From an uncultured bacterium (lineage in GTDB: Bacteria > Verrucomicrobiota > Kiritimatiellia > RFP12 > UBA1067), in assembly GCA_902779075.1 (NCBI GenBank), contig CACZAK010000016.1, positions 1-53,555 of the forward strand: a stretch of 53,555 bases of DNA, read 5' to 3'. The translations under genes and the position numbers were made by a program. Within the stretch, counting starts at the first letter, position 1. Every line of letters starts with the position of its first letter. Below, piece by piece: positions 42,750 to 51,522 of this stretch. The notes under the pieces are model-generated. The model ran no database searches. It saw nothing but the letters and a program-made list of their open reading frames with translations, and was not told the origin of the DNA.

Positions 42750-42867
42750 CATCTGGTAGGGCCCGCTCGCCGAGCGGGCCGCAAGGTGGGACGAGCCGCA
42801 AAGCGGTAGGGCGCGATCACCGAGCGCGCCGCCAGGTGGGGCGAGCCCTCCGGGCGAGCCGCACCCC
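42750..42867. repeat. mosaic palindrome cluster between AbiE-like genes and helicase
   Basis: GGTAGG followed by GCCCGCTC-GCC-GAGCGGGC (42761-42779), GGTAGG with GCGCGATC-ACC-GAGCGCGC (42811-42829), and GGTGGGGCGAGCCCTCCGGG with GCGAGCCGC to 42862. The last 28-base segment occurs exactly, in the other orientation, at 52051 and 53284. A 21-base core of the second recurs at 53412-53432. The 298-base gap 42570-42867 otherwise holds only the AbiE-like promoter and operator. Confidence 0.8.
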
Positions 42868-44952
42868 CTACTGTCCCCTCACCGCCATGTCCAGCAACAG
42901 TTCAGAAGGAGTGCCCGCAGATGTTATCAGCAAGTAATCCCTCGCACGAGTACAGGCGACATACAGCAGATTGCGCTCCGTATCGTAGATTTCCTCCAGC
43001 CCGGCAATGAGGTCTGCTTCCGCAAGGCGGTCGGGCGACGGTATTACGCCGCTGTCGCACGCCATGACCACAGCCGCTCGGTATTCCAGCCCTTTTGCCT
43101 CAAACATCTCTGCTAGCCTTGGCTTTACTTGCTCATTCCCGCACACGCTCCGCTCAAGCGCAGAAACCGCCCGACCATATTCGTTTTCACTGCGGTAGAA
43201 TATCGCGATCTGGTCTGCCGGGACGTTCAGTTCGTTGACCAAGCGGTCAATCCATTTGGCAACGCCCTTCTCCTCCTCTTCCTGCGTCTTGAACTGTCGG
43301 ATTTCTGGCTGAGGCCCCGAGAGGAGCGAAACGGTTCCTTCGCGGTTCTGGGAAATATCGTCTGCATCATTTACGTCAAGGTTCGTCAGTCGATCCGCCA
43401 TCGAACGTATTTCCTGTGTCGTGCGGTAATTGACCTTCAGGACGCGGCTCCGGCCGCGCAGGTCAATGCCGTGCGGCTTCCACGGAAATGAGAAGCGGAT
43501 GATACGCTGACCGATGTCTCCGGCGAAAAACGCCTTTCCATTGGGGCCGAGATAGGCCGTCAGAAAGTCCAATTCGATTTCACAAAGATCCTGGCATTCG
43601 TCCACGACGACATGCGTATGATAACGCGGCGCATCGGGATGTGTGCGGTAATAGTCGGCGAGCCGTGCGTACATCTGCTCCGTCGTCACGTACCCGTCCT
43701 CCCGGTTGATGCTTTCATAGACATATTGCAGGACACGCCAAATCGCCTTGCGCTTCTCGGCCGACAACCGTATGTGGACACCGCGCCGCCGCGTCTTGAG
43801 GTACTCGTCTTCCGTCGTAATCTGACGTGGCTCCACCACGCGCTCGAACTCCGAAAGCGCGAATTGTGGCGTGATGCCGTCAGGCAGTTCCGCCGCGTGG
43901 ACCTGCAAGACCGCCAGAGCGTCGCGACGCAGCACCGTATGCGGTATGATCGGTCCGTGCCCGGGGAACAGAACGTCAAACCGACCACGCGCGAATTTCG
44001 CAAGCGTCGTCACGTCGCAACGCTCCAGGGCCCTCGGCGACATCAGCGGACGGCACCGCCGCCGCAAATCGCACGCAAGTGGATTCGAGAATGTCGTCAC
44101 GAGAACCCGTGCCCCGGCATCCGCCTCCAAAACGTACTTGGCATGGTGGAGCGCCACGACCGTCTTTCCCGTTCCCGCGCTACCACAGACGCGAAACGGC
44201 CCGTTGTATGAATGGTAGGCGATCCTACGCTGCGACGGATGGAGATAGACGCACCAGGTGTCCCAATCTGTGCTTCCAAGAACCGCCTTGAGATCGTCGT
44301 CTTTGGAGACGACCCACCAGCTTTGCGGATTCCACGTGTCGCTTTCGCTCTTGCCATCATCGTGCTTCGGTATCTCGGGACGTTCCCCAACGGCAATGGA
44401 CAACACCGCCTCCGCGGCATCTGACGGCAGGTGATGCTCGCCGATATCCAGCAGTTCGTCTTCGTCTGTCGCCGACATCACCCGCTCAACCCACGCCTCA
44501 GGCACGCCAAAGGCAAGCAGATCGTCCCGGCCTACGCCTACCAGATCGCACAAGGTCTTTTTCGGTGCCGCTGCGTCATGCGCTTCCTGCTCTGTAATCG
44601 ACGCCGGAACCGGCGGCTCTGCTGTCACTTCCGGAATCTCGACGATCTGCATGGTGTGCGTGACGGGATGCTCCGTAAGGACGTGACGCGACGCCCACAG
44701 ATACGCCTTGTCGTGGTGGTCCGTCCAACAGAGAATCATTCCTCCGTCACCTTCGCGCTTCAGGATGATGCGCAAGTCGCCGTTCGCGTAGGCGCTCCAC
44801 CATCCTCGATTGCCGTCCACCCTGTGTAGGGAGAGCGTCCGGGCCGTCGGATCCATCTCCAAATCAAGGACCGTCCGCGAGACAATTCCCTGTTCCTTCT
44901 GCGGCAGCCTCTTGAGCTGCCTCATGAAAGTCTCCGCGATGATAAACGCCAT
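42868..44952 (-). CDS. UvrD/Rep-family helicase with N-terminal RelE/ParE-like domain
   Basis: 694 residues. Residues 1-90 resemble the RelE/ParE fold (FMRQLKRLPQKEQGIVSRTV, LRIILKREGDGGMILCWTDH, HHDKAYLWASRH). A helical linker (LLAFGVPEAWVERVMSATDE near 145-164) leads to the superfamily 1 helicase: Walker A GSAGTGKTVV near residue 255, Walker B HVVVDECQDL near 447, SRVLKVNYRTTQEIRSMADR near 500, and the C-terminal FEAKGLEYRAAVVM near 620 and NLLYVACTRARDYLLI near 660. It starts one base after the mod stop, so it belongs to the restriction-modification transcription unit. The RelE-like part may be structural rather than toxic; known catalytic residues could not be assigned with confidence. 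Confidence 0.83.
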   Translation of the reverse strand: MAFIIAETFMRQLKRLPQKEQGIVSRTVLDLEMDPTARTLSLHRVDGNRGWWSAYANGDLRIILKREGDGGMILCWTDHHDKAYLWASRHVLTEHPVTHTMQIVEIPEVTAEPPVPASITEQEAHDAAAPKKTLCDLVGVGRDDLLAFGVPEAWVERVMSATDEDELLDIGEHHLPSDAAEAVLSIAVGERPEIPKHDDGKSESDTWNPQSWWVVSKDDDLKAVLGSTDWDTWCVYLHPSQRRIAYHSYNGPFRVCGSAGTGKTVVALHHAKYVLEADAGARVLVTTFSNPLACDLRRRCRPLMSPRALERCDVTTLAKFARGRFDVLFPGHGPIIPHTVLRRDALAVLQVHAAELPDGITPQFALSEFERVVEPRQITTEDEYLKTRRRGVHIRLSAEKRKAIWRVLQYVYESINREDGYVTTEQMYARLADYYRTHPDAPRYHTHVVVDECQDLCEIELDFLTAYLGPNGKAFFAGDIGQRIIRFSFPWKPHGIDLRGRSRVLKVNYRTTQEIRSMADRLTNLDVNDADDISQNREGTVSLLSGPQPEIRQFKTQEEEEKGVAKWIDRLVNELNVPADQIAIFYRSENEYGRAVSALERSVCGNEQVKPRLAEMFEAKGLEYRAAVVMACDSGVIPSPDRLAEADLIAGLEEIYDTERNLLYVACTRARDYLLITSAGTPSELLLDMAVRGQ

Positions 44953-44953
44953 T

Positions 44954-47878
44954 TCACTTCACCTCGAATATCTTCATCACCTCGTCGCCGAAGTGGTTGA
45001 TCACCTTGACCGCGATCTGCCCCGATTTCGGACGCGCGAACGGACGCGACACGCTCCGGGCGACCGACGCCCACTCCTCCTCGTCTATGTCGTTCTTGAG
45101 GAACACCTTGAACGCCTTGTACACGTCCTCGCGCCCCGGGAAATAGACCTGCCGCGCGAAGAACGCCTCGCCCGAGTAGTCCGTGTCGAGCATCCAGCAG
45201 TCGATGGCGTCCGAGTTGTCGCTCCGCACCTCGTTCCGTTTCGGGTCATAGACGTCCACACCCTTGATCTCCACCGTGAAGAGGTCGTCCTCCGTGTGGA
45301 CGAGTGCAATGTCCGGCTCGCCGAAGATGACGAACGGATTACCCGACCCCGTATCCTTCAGGTCGGTGGACATGTGGAGGTCCGAGTTCATGCGCGCCTG
45401 CAACACCTTGAGCCGCCCCATCGACGACTCGCTCCCCTCCTCCACGTACGCCTCGAAGTTGAACGCGCAGTAAATCAGCACGTCGAACCCGCATTCCAGC
45501 GCCTCGCGCGACGCCTCGCGTACGTCACGCCGCGTCACGCTGCCGAACTCCGGACCGAACGCGACGGCGTACCGCTTGGACTTCCCGTTCTCGCCGGCCT
45601 CGCCCCACGCCTCCGCCGCAATGTGCTTTCCGTTCGCCCACGGCTCGACGCTCAGGAACGTGATGCGGTCAGACTTCCGCGCCTGCTTGACGCCGTTCCG
45701 ACGCAACGTGCGGATCATGCGCGTGACGTAGTTCGCGCCGTTGCCGTAATCAATGGAGTTCGCCAATTTCACGGCCGGGTCGGAGAGCGTTCCATCCGCC
45801 TCGCTGACAAGTGACCGCACAGGCGCGATTGACTCGACCGTGAACGGCCCCGCCACGCGTACACGCTTCTTGTCCTCGTACGGTTTGTCATAGAGGTATT
45901 CCGTCTCGGCCGTGCGCGCAATCGAATCATCGATCTCCTTCTGCCGCTTGCGCTTCATCTCCATGAACGCACCATGCAGCTTCTTCGCCTCCTCCGACCA
46001 TTCCTCCGGCACCTCAAACGGCACTTCCCATTCCTGGTAGGGCGGTCGCCCCGCGACCGCCGAACTGCCCGTCACCTCCCCCAACTCCTTCCTCAACCTC
46101 TCGCTCTCCGCCTCGTACTTCTCCCAGATTGTGTCGATCTCGCTGTTGTTGGCAATCGCCTTGAGCGTGATGTGCGGCACGCGCTGATAGACAAACCCCT
46201 GCGAAATTTTCCCGAACGTCGGACGCTGGATCACGCGTCCCGTAATCTCCATTTCCTTCTTCAAGCCAGCCTCGGAATCGGCCAGCAGATAGTATGGATA
46301 CTTCGCCGTCATCAACCGCTTGCGCGCCAAGGCAAGCGCCACACGCGACGTGTCGATCGTAATCCAACGCCGTCCCCATTGCTCCGCCACATACGCTGTT
46401 GTCCCCGAGCCGCAAGTCGGATCAAGAACAAGATCGCCAGGGTCTGTGGTCATGAGCATGCAACGTGTAGAAACCGATAAAGCAGTCTGAACAACATATA
46501 TCTTATTTCCTCCAAATTGATTCTGACCAACAGTATCTGTCCAAAGAGCGCATAAAGGCATAGCACAGAAGTCTCGAAAATACCTAATATATCCTATTCC
46601 TCCATTAGAAGATACGTCTATTCGATTAGCGCGTAGGAGATGTGCCATGCCAGATTCTCCCGTCTTCCACACGCCATGTGTAGGTCTATAAACTGTTCCT
46701 TGAAATTTAATTGGATAACGAGTTTTGTCTACACCTGATTGCGATGTCAAGTTATCAAGTGCGTGAAGTTTTATCTGGTTTGTTTCTGCCTCATCAAGAT
46801 TGAATACTTGACCTGTCAAGTGTTCCCAATCACTAATACTCATACGCAGTCCATTTGGCATCTCAATTTTCTTGTAGGCACTTGAACCTTCACCACCAAA
46901 CTCTTTCATTGCGAACAACTGTCTATATTTCACTTGCTCCTTATCTTTGGCGTACCACAGAATGTAATCACCAACAGAAGCTGGTGCCAAAAGTTCATTT
47001 GGGCTTCCCGCCCCTGTTGTCTTTTTATAAAACAATTGACATACAAAGTTCTTCTCTCCAAATACTTCATCCATAACGACACGTACTTTATGAACATTTT
47101 CATCCGAGATCTGCACAAACACGCTTCCGCTCTCCGTTAGCAAATCCCTTGCCACGGCCAGTCTATCCCGCAAATAGCCGAGATATGAATGGATGCCATC
47201 GTGCCATGTGTCGCGGAATGCCTTGACCATCTCCGGCTCTCGCGTGATGTCCTCCTTCTTGCCGTCCTTCACGTTCGTCGATTTCGTACTGGGCTGCCAG
47301 TTGGAGTTGAACTTGATGCCGTATGGCGGATCGAAGTAGATCATCTGCACCTTGCCGCGCAGTCGTTCGTTTTCGGCGAGCGATGCCATCACTTGGAGCG
47401 AGTCGCCGAGGATCATGCGGTTCTTCCACCCTTCCTCGTGTTCGTAGAAGCTTGGGCGGGCGTTCGGATCGAAGTCTTCCGAAAGTGCTGCAAAGGTCAG
47501 CTGTGCGTCTGCCGCATCGCGGCGAATCGCCGTCTGTCGCTTCATCTCCTCGATCAGCAGTCGCGGGAAAATCTTTTCCTGCTGGTAGATGAACGGCGCC
47601 GCCGTTTCCAGCGTGGCGGCACCGCCGGGTTGTTTGCCGCGCCAGATGTATTGCGGGTCGAGATCGGAGTCACGCGCGGCGAATTCCTCGGAGAGGTCGG
47701 GCGCGTCGTTGCGTTCGAGTGAATAGGAGACGTTCGGGGTCGGACGTCCCAGCAACTCCTCCGTGGCGATGCCGCTGTATTCGCCCGTCGGCAGAGTCGG
47801 GCGAGAGAACTCCCCGTGCATTTCGTAGTCTTCAATCGGCGTCGGAGCCTGTTTTCTCTGTTTCGCTTGTTTAGACAT
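44954..47878 (-). CDS. mod: type III-like restriction system DNA methyltransferase (Mod)
   Basis: 974 residues, beta-class N6-adenine/N4-cytosine methyltransferase. Catalytic motif IV YFDPPYGIKF near residue 181 precedes the AdoMet motif LDPTCGSGTTAYVAEQWGRR near 485. Between them, residues about 250-463 form the target-recognition region, encoded by clearly AT-rich DNA (46490-47130). The C-terminal part from about 570 is an extra domain; typical Mod is about 650 residues. MSKQAKQRKQ start at 47878 chosen over upstream frame for the family-like N-terminus. Residues about 605-614 (SAVAGRPPYQ) are encoded by a 27-base repeat hairpin. The res gene lies 318 bases upstream and the helicase follows at once. 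Confidence 0.88.
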   Translation of the reverse strand: MSKQAKQRKQAPTPIEDYEMHGEFSRPTLPTGEYSGIATEELLGRPTPNVSYSLERNDAPDLSEEFAARDSDLDPQYIWRGKQPGGAATLETAAPFIYQQEKIFPRLLIEEMKRQTAIRRDAADAQLTFAALSEDFDPNARPSFYEHEEGWKNRMILGDSLQVMASLAENERLRGKVQMIYFDPPYGIKFNSNWQPSTKSTNVKDGKKEDITREPEMVKAFRDTWHDGIHSYLGYLRDRLAVARDLLTESGSVFVQISDENVHKVRVVMDEVFGEKNFVCQLFYKKTTGAGSPNELLAPASVGDYILWYAKDKEQVKYRQLFAMKEFGGEGSSAYKKIEMPNGLRMSISDWEHLTGQVFNLDEAETNQIKLHALDNLTSQSGVDKTRYPIKFQGTVYRPTHGVWKTGESGMAHLLRANRIDVSSNGGIGYIRYFRDFCAMPLCALWTDTVGQNQFGGNKIYVVQTALSVSTRCMLMTTDPGDLVLDPTCGSGTTAYVAEQWGRRWITIDTSRVALALARKRLMTAKYPYYLLADSEAGLKKEMEITGRVIQRPTFGKISQGFVYQRVPHITLKAIANNSEIDTIWEKYEAESERLRKELGEVTGSSAVAGRPPYQEWEVPFEVPEEWSEEAKKLHGAFMEMKRKRQKEIDDSIARTAETEYLYDKPYEDKKRVRVAGPFTVESIAPVRSLVSEADGTLSDPAVKLANSIDYGNGANYVTRMIRTLRRNGVKQARKSDRITFLSVEPWANGKHIAAEAWGEAGENGKSKRYAVAFGPEFGSVTRRDVREASREALECGFDVLIYCAFNFEAYVEEGSESSMGRLKVLQARMNSDLHMSTDLKDTGSGNPFVIFGEPDIALVHTEDDLFTVEIKGVDVYDPKRNEVRSDNSDAIDCWMLDTDYSGEAFFARQVYFPGREDVYKAFKVFLKNDIDEEEWASVARSVSRPFARPKSGQIAVKVINHFGDEVMKIFEVK
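46036..46062. repeat. 27-bp REP-like hairpin inside mod
   Basis: GGCGGTCGC-GGG-GCGACCGCC with a CTACC flank; its 27 bases are identical (opposite orientation) to 53342-53368 in the intergenic repeat region. Length is 9 codons, so the reading frame is kept. Confidence 0.88.
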
Positions 47879-47956
47879 GATGACTTGACCCTCTTGAACT
47901 AAACCTGATCGGATTACGTATAAAATACCTGTTTCCGCAAAAGTTTTGCGCCCCCC

Positions 47957-47985
47957 TTGCACGGAAGCAACGGTTTTGATAAACT
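47957..47985 (+). promoter_or_regulatory. plus-strand promoter in the mod-res gap
   Basis: TTGCAC (47957-47962), 17 bases, TAAACT (47980-47985), matching the TTGC-17-TAnAnT form of other promoters in this window. It fires against the direction of res and mod and would start transcription near 47992. Confidence 0.6.
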
Positions 47986-47991
47986 ACTGCC

Positions 47992-48070
47992 CGGCAATGG
48001 CGAAAGCCTGCGTCACCGGCAAGCGGGAAACTTTCCTGCCTTAGGCGAGGAGTGATCCTCGCCTTTGTTT
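47992..48070 (+). ncRNA. candidate small structured RNA or attenuator leader
   Basis: About 80 bases from the predicted start to a terminator. Contents: a GGC-GAAA-GCC tetraloop hairpin (near 47999-48008), short CCGG/CCGG and GGCA/TGCC complementarities that could enclose it and a GGAAA/TTTCC pair, then the terminator stem. I do not recognise a named riboswitch or sRNA family. Transcripts reading through would include the 28-codon ORF at 48090. Seen: promoter, hairpins, terminator. Inferred: that it is transcribed. Confidence 0.45.
48043..48070 (+). terminator. intrinsic terminator of the candidate small RNA
   Basis: Perfect 9-bp stem AGGCGAGGA / TCCTCGCCT (48043-48051 and 48056-48064) with a GTGA (GNRA) loop followed by TTGTTTTT. 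It lies 20 bases before the small ORF start. Confidence 0.8.
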
Positions 48071-48089
48071 TTCCAAAGGAGTAACACAC

Positions 48090-48176
48090 ATGAGAACACG
48101 TGAAGTCTTCTTCGGAGGAATTAAGAACTTCAAGAAGAACTACTTGAAGCTCCTTGACAGGCGGCGAATCAATTGA
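48090..48176 (+). CDS. 28-codon basic peptide ORF between mod and res
   Basis: ATG at 48090 with AAAGGAG 8 bases upstream, ending TGA at 48176. The peptide is strongly basic (MRTREVFFGGIKNFKK, then a Leu/Arg-rich tail ending RRRIN), without a signal or membrane segment. It lies on the strand opposite to res and mod and immediately behind a terminator, so its expression would depend on read-through or on the structure of the leader. Could be a leader peptide, a small regulator, or chance; the ribosome-binding site and context favour a real gene. Confidence 0.4.
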   Translation: MRTREVFFGGIKNFKKNYLKLLDRRRIN

Positions 48177-48196
48177 TCCCTGTAGCTTCCCCATCG

Positions 48197-51100
48197 TCAA
48201 CCCCCATTCGACAACTTGGACATCCGCCCAACCATTTCCTCATACGCGGCGCGGCAGTTTTCCAGCTTCGCCTCGTCGTCGGCGAAGATGCCGCCGGTGA
48301 AATGTTCCTCGTTGAACTCGACGAACGCCCAACGTCCGTACGTTTTGAGCTTGTTTACGCCGGGAATCCAGTACGTCTCCATCGTCGATTTCTTCGCGTT
48401 CGCGTCCAGGTAGCGGTAACCCTTCACCTCGGCGACAAGGTGGAGCGGATCGTCCGGGCCGTGTCCGTCATCCACGAGAACGATGAAGTCAGGTAGGTAC
48501 TGCCGTTGTTCGTTGCCGATCATGTACGGCACCTCGAAGCCAAGTCCGCTGTTCTTCACGTAGGCAAGCGTCTGCGGATGCTCCTCGACGACGTGGCAGA
48601 GGATTTCCTCCCACCCCGAATCGCAGACGGCGTAATTGACATGCGATTTGTCCGGTGCCGTCTCGTGCAGTATCTTCTTGCTGGAAATGCGGAAGTTGAC
48701 GGAAGACGTCGAACCCGTCGGCAGAAAGTCGTCCAGCAGCACGGACACGCTCGCCGTCTCCTCTTCTGTCGCCCTGCGGACGATGGCGTCGTTCACGCGA
48801 TTGCAGGCTTCGTCCGTGTAGTTGGGGAACTCCACGACAATGTCCGCCGTTGCACCGCCCTGGCATTTGAGATATCCGCTGTTTATCCACTCGGTGAACA
48901 AGGCGCGGACCTGACCGAACAGCAGCACCCTGTCCATCGCGGCATTTTCACCGTAGAACTTATCGACAAAACGTTTCGCAATATGCATGACGATGTCGGA
49001 TTGCCGCCGATTGCCGCCGCGATAGACAAGATGTTCCCGCTCGCCGATGGCACCTGCGGTTATGACTTGATTTGGACCGATGTCGTGCGGGGAAATGACG
49101 AGTTCGGAGCTTTCGTCGAAATTCGCCTCAAGCTTCTCACCTGGGTGTTTCCGTTCGAGGTAGTAGCCGAGAACGCGCGGGAAGCGAATGACGAGCGCGT
49201 CGCGCTCTGGCTTCACGGCATGGACATGCACGACATCCGGCGGAAGAATTGGCGGCGGGTTCTTGACTCCTGACGCAAAGTGGAACGGGATGCCGAAGAT
49301 GTCCGAGTATTCGGGATTGTAGAGGCCCGTCTCGTCGTTGACCTCATAGTTGAGGCGGCGCAGGCCGCGCCCGACAACCTGTTCGCAGAGGAGCTGCGTG
49401 CCGAACGCGCGCACGCCGAGGATGTGCGTCACGGTGTTGGCGTCCCAGCCTTCCGTGAGCATGGAGACGGAGACAACGCATCTGATGGACTCGCCGAGCT
49501 TGCCGGGCTTGCCGACCGTGTTCATCACTTCGCGGAGGATGTCCTCGTCGCTCAGGTTCTCCGCCTTCTGCACTTCACCGCGGTTGCGGAGTTCACGTTT
49601 GAACGTCTCGATCTCAGCGGCGGCCGCCACGCGGAAGTCGTCCGCCAACGCCTCGCCGGATTCAAGTTGCGTCGAGTCAATCAACAGGGTGTGAGGACGC
49701 GACAGCGGCTGGTCCTCCTCGTCGTAGTTGTCGAAAAGCTCACAAGCACCTTTGACGTGCTGAACCGATCCATCCGCATCCGTAATGTCGAAACCGGAGA
49801 CGAACTGATAGACGATCTTTGAAATGGCCGTGTTCTGGCACACGATGATGAAGCACGGCGGTGCCTTGCATCCTGCTGTCTTCCAATCGTCAAACACCTT
49901 CCTGTAGCCGTCATACAGCACATTGATAGCCATGTGGAGGAGGTTTGGAATCTTGCGCGGGTCGTAGGCGTCCGCCTTCGCCTTCCCGCGCAAGGCGCAG
50001 AACGCCTTGCCCTCCTTGCTCTCCTTGAGGTGTTTCCAGAGCTCGCGGTATTTGGGAAGTTCCGCCTGCGTGACGACGTTGTCGTCGATGGGGATGCGCG
50101 GCAGCTTGACGATGCCGCACTCAAGCGCGTCCATGAGCGAGAAGTCGCTGACCGTCCATGGGAAGAGCGTCCCCTCCTTGTAGCCGCTGCCGCTCAGGAA
50201 GAACGGCGTCGCGGAAAGGTCGATGACGCGGGCATCCGGCATCTTGGCGCGGATGGCCTCAAGGCCCGATATCCAAAGGCGTGCAGTCTCCTCGTTCTTC
50301 TTCGCTTCATCGCGGCTGTCTGCGTCTATCTCCTCCTCCGCGTCCCCTTCTGCATCATCGGGACGATGCCGGTAGCAATGGTGCGCCTCGTCGTTGATCA
50401 TGAGGATGTTCTTGAGGCCGGCCGCTTCCTTCAGCACGCGCGACACCATCTGCGACGGCGTCTCTATTGTCTGCGGCCCGCCTTCTCCAGAAGGACCGAT
50501 CAACATCGCCTTCGTCCCCGCTGAAAGTTCAAGCAAGCTCTTCCGTTGGAATGCGTGGTAGTTCGTGATGACGATGCGCGCGGATTCGATAAGCGGAAGC
50601 ATGTCCTTGGGGACGAGGTTCCTGTGCTGGTAGTAGGACTCGTCGTCGTTTGGCAACAGGACGCGCAGACGGTCCTTGATCGTGATGCCGGGCGTCGTGA
50701 TGAGAAATCCGTTTGTGAACTTGGCGCTGATTCCGTGGCGTGCGGCGTTCACCGTCTGCCAGGCGATGATCATCGCCATCACGGTCGTCTTGCCCGCGCC
50801 CGTCGCGAGCTTGAGGGCTATGCGGTAGAGGTTCTTGTCAGCATCGTCGTTCGCGAGGGCGATCTTCGCGAGGAACTTCTTGCCGACAGCGGAAGACGGC
50901 GCGACCTCCGTCAACCAGATCAGCGTCTCGACGGCCTCCACCTGACAGAAGAACGGACGGATATCCGGGAAATTCTCCTTGTTGCGCCAGTGACGGAGGA
51001 GACGTGCCGTCTCGGCCGTCACGTTCCACCGTTCATGCGGAAGCCTGCGCCACGCATCGACTTCCTTGCGGATGGAGTTTATCAGGTCGTTCGTCCCGTA

Positions 51101-51352
51101 ATCAACGCCGTCCTCGTTTTCCGCGAAAAGATCGGCTTGCGTCATGCCTCCGTGCCGACGTGCAGCGGCTATGGGAGATTTTAGGCTGGACGGACGGCGG
51201 AACTCGTTGACCTTCGCCGTCGGCTGGTTGTTCTCGTCCATGTCCCAGTGCCGTGCCGGGTATTCGTAGGGCGAATCGAGAATAGGGTTGTGGGCAAACG
51301 TCTGCACGAGATTCGGCGTTGCGGTCTCGGCGTCGCTTTCACAAGTGTCCAT
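48197..51352 (-). CDS. res: type III-like restriction endonuclease/helicase (Res)
   Basis: 1051 residues, superfamily 2 helicase with nuclease domain. Walker A LKLATGAGKTTVMAMIIAW near residue 180, Walker B/DEAH box MINDEAHHCYRH near 318, motif III VIDLSATPFFLSGSG near 378, C-terminal helicase motifs VVSVSMLTEGWDANTVTHIL near 650 and LCEQVVGRGLRRLNYE near 680. A PD-(D/E)xK-type nuclease lies near 950-975 (LPDFIVLVDD, then LVAEVKGYR). With Mod it forms an ATP-dependent restriction enzyme. AAAAGGAG precedes the start at 51352. Unusually, res precedes mod with a 318-base gap carrying an opposite-strand RNA/ORF unit. Confidence 0.88.
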   Translation of the reverse strand: MDTCESDAETATPNLVQTFAHNPILDSPYEYPARHWDMDENNQPTAKVNEFRRPSSLKSPIAAARRHGGMTQADLFAENEDGVDYGTNDLINSIRKEVDAWRRLPHERWNVTAETARLLRHWRNKENFPDIRPFFCQVEAVETLIWLTEVAPSSAVGKKFLAKIALANDDADKNLYRIALKLATGAGKTTVMAMIIAWQTVNAARHGISAKFTNGFLITTPGITIKDRLRVLLPNDDESYYQHRNLVPKDMLPLIESARIVITNYHAFQRKSLLELSAGTKAMLIGPSGEGGPQTIETPSQMVSRVLKEAAGLKNILMINDEAHHCYRHRPDDAEGDAEEEIDADSRDEAKKNEETARLWISGLEAIRAKMPDARVIDLSATPFFLSGSGYKEGTLFPWTVSDFSLMDALECGIVKLPRIPIDDNVVTQAELPKYRELWKHLKESKEGKAFCALRGKAKADAYDPRKIPNLLHMAINVLYDGYRKVFDDWKTAGCKAPPCFIIVCQNTAISKIVYQFVSGFDITDADGSVQHVKGACELFDNYDEEDQPLSRPHTLLIDSTQLESGEALADDFRVAAAAEIETFKRELRNRGEVQKAENLSDEDILREVMNTVGKPGKLGESIRCVVSVSMLTEGWDANTVTHILGVRAFGTQLLCEQVVGRGLRRLNYEVNDETGLYNPEYSDIFGIPFHFASGVKNPPPILPPDVVHVHAVKPERDALVIRFPRVLGYYLERKHPGEKLEANFDESSELVISPHDIGPNQVITAGAIGEREHLVYRGGNRRQSDIVMHIAKRFVDKFYGENAAMDRVLLFGQVRALFTEWINSGYLKCQGGATADIVVEFPNYTDEACNRVNDAIVRRATEEETASVSVLLDDFLPTGSTSSVNFRISSKKILHETAPDKSHVNYAVCDSGWEEILCHVVEEHPQTLAYVKNSGLGFEVPYMIGNEQRQYLPDFIVLVDDGHGPDDPLHLVAEVKGYRYLDANAKKSTMETYWIPGVNKLKTYGRWAFVEFNEEHFTGGIFADDEAKLENCRAAYEEMVGRMSKLSNGG

Positions 51353-51488
51353 TTCGCTCTATTCTCCTTTTCCGTGCCTATTCCGATGAGAGCAAACCGT
51401 CGACACGGAATAAAGAAAGGCGGCGCACTCTCGAATTCTGTCTCAGGAGAGGCACCGGAAAGAGCCTTTGTAGAAACGTCATAAGAAA

Positions 51489-51522
51489 GTGCGCCGTGTG
51501 GATATAATCCACACGTGCGCAC
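51489..51522. promoter_or_regulatory. large palindrome upstream of res (candidate operator)
   Basis: Core GTGTGGAT-ATA-ATCCACAC (51496-51514) flanked by GTGCGC on the left and GTGCGCAC on the right, giving a near-perfect 34-base dyad. It lies about 135 bases upstream of the res start and contains TATAAT at its centre. No clear -35 partner was found. It could bind a controller protein. Confidence 0.5.

Noticed and set aside
47992..48070. Known riboswitch (c-di-GMP, preQ1, glutamine/downstream-peptide)
   Set aside because: Hallmark sequences of these classes could not be matched; kept only as an unnamed structured RNA candidate.
47871..48200. 109-codon minus-strand frame in the mod-res gap
   Set aside because: No ribosome-binding site or recognisable motif; it overlaps both gene ends and the better-supported opposite-strand unit.
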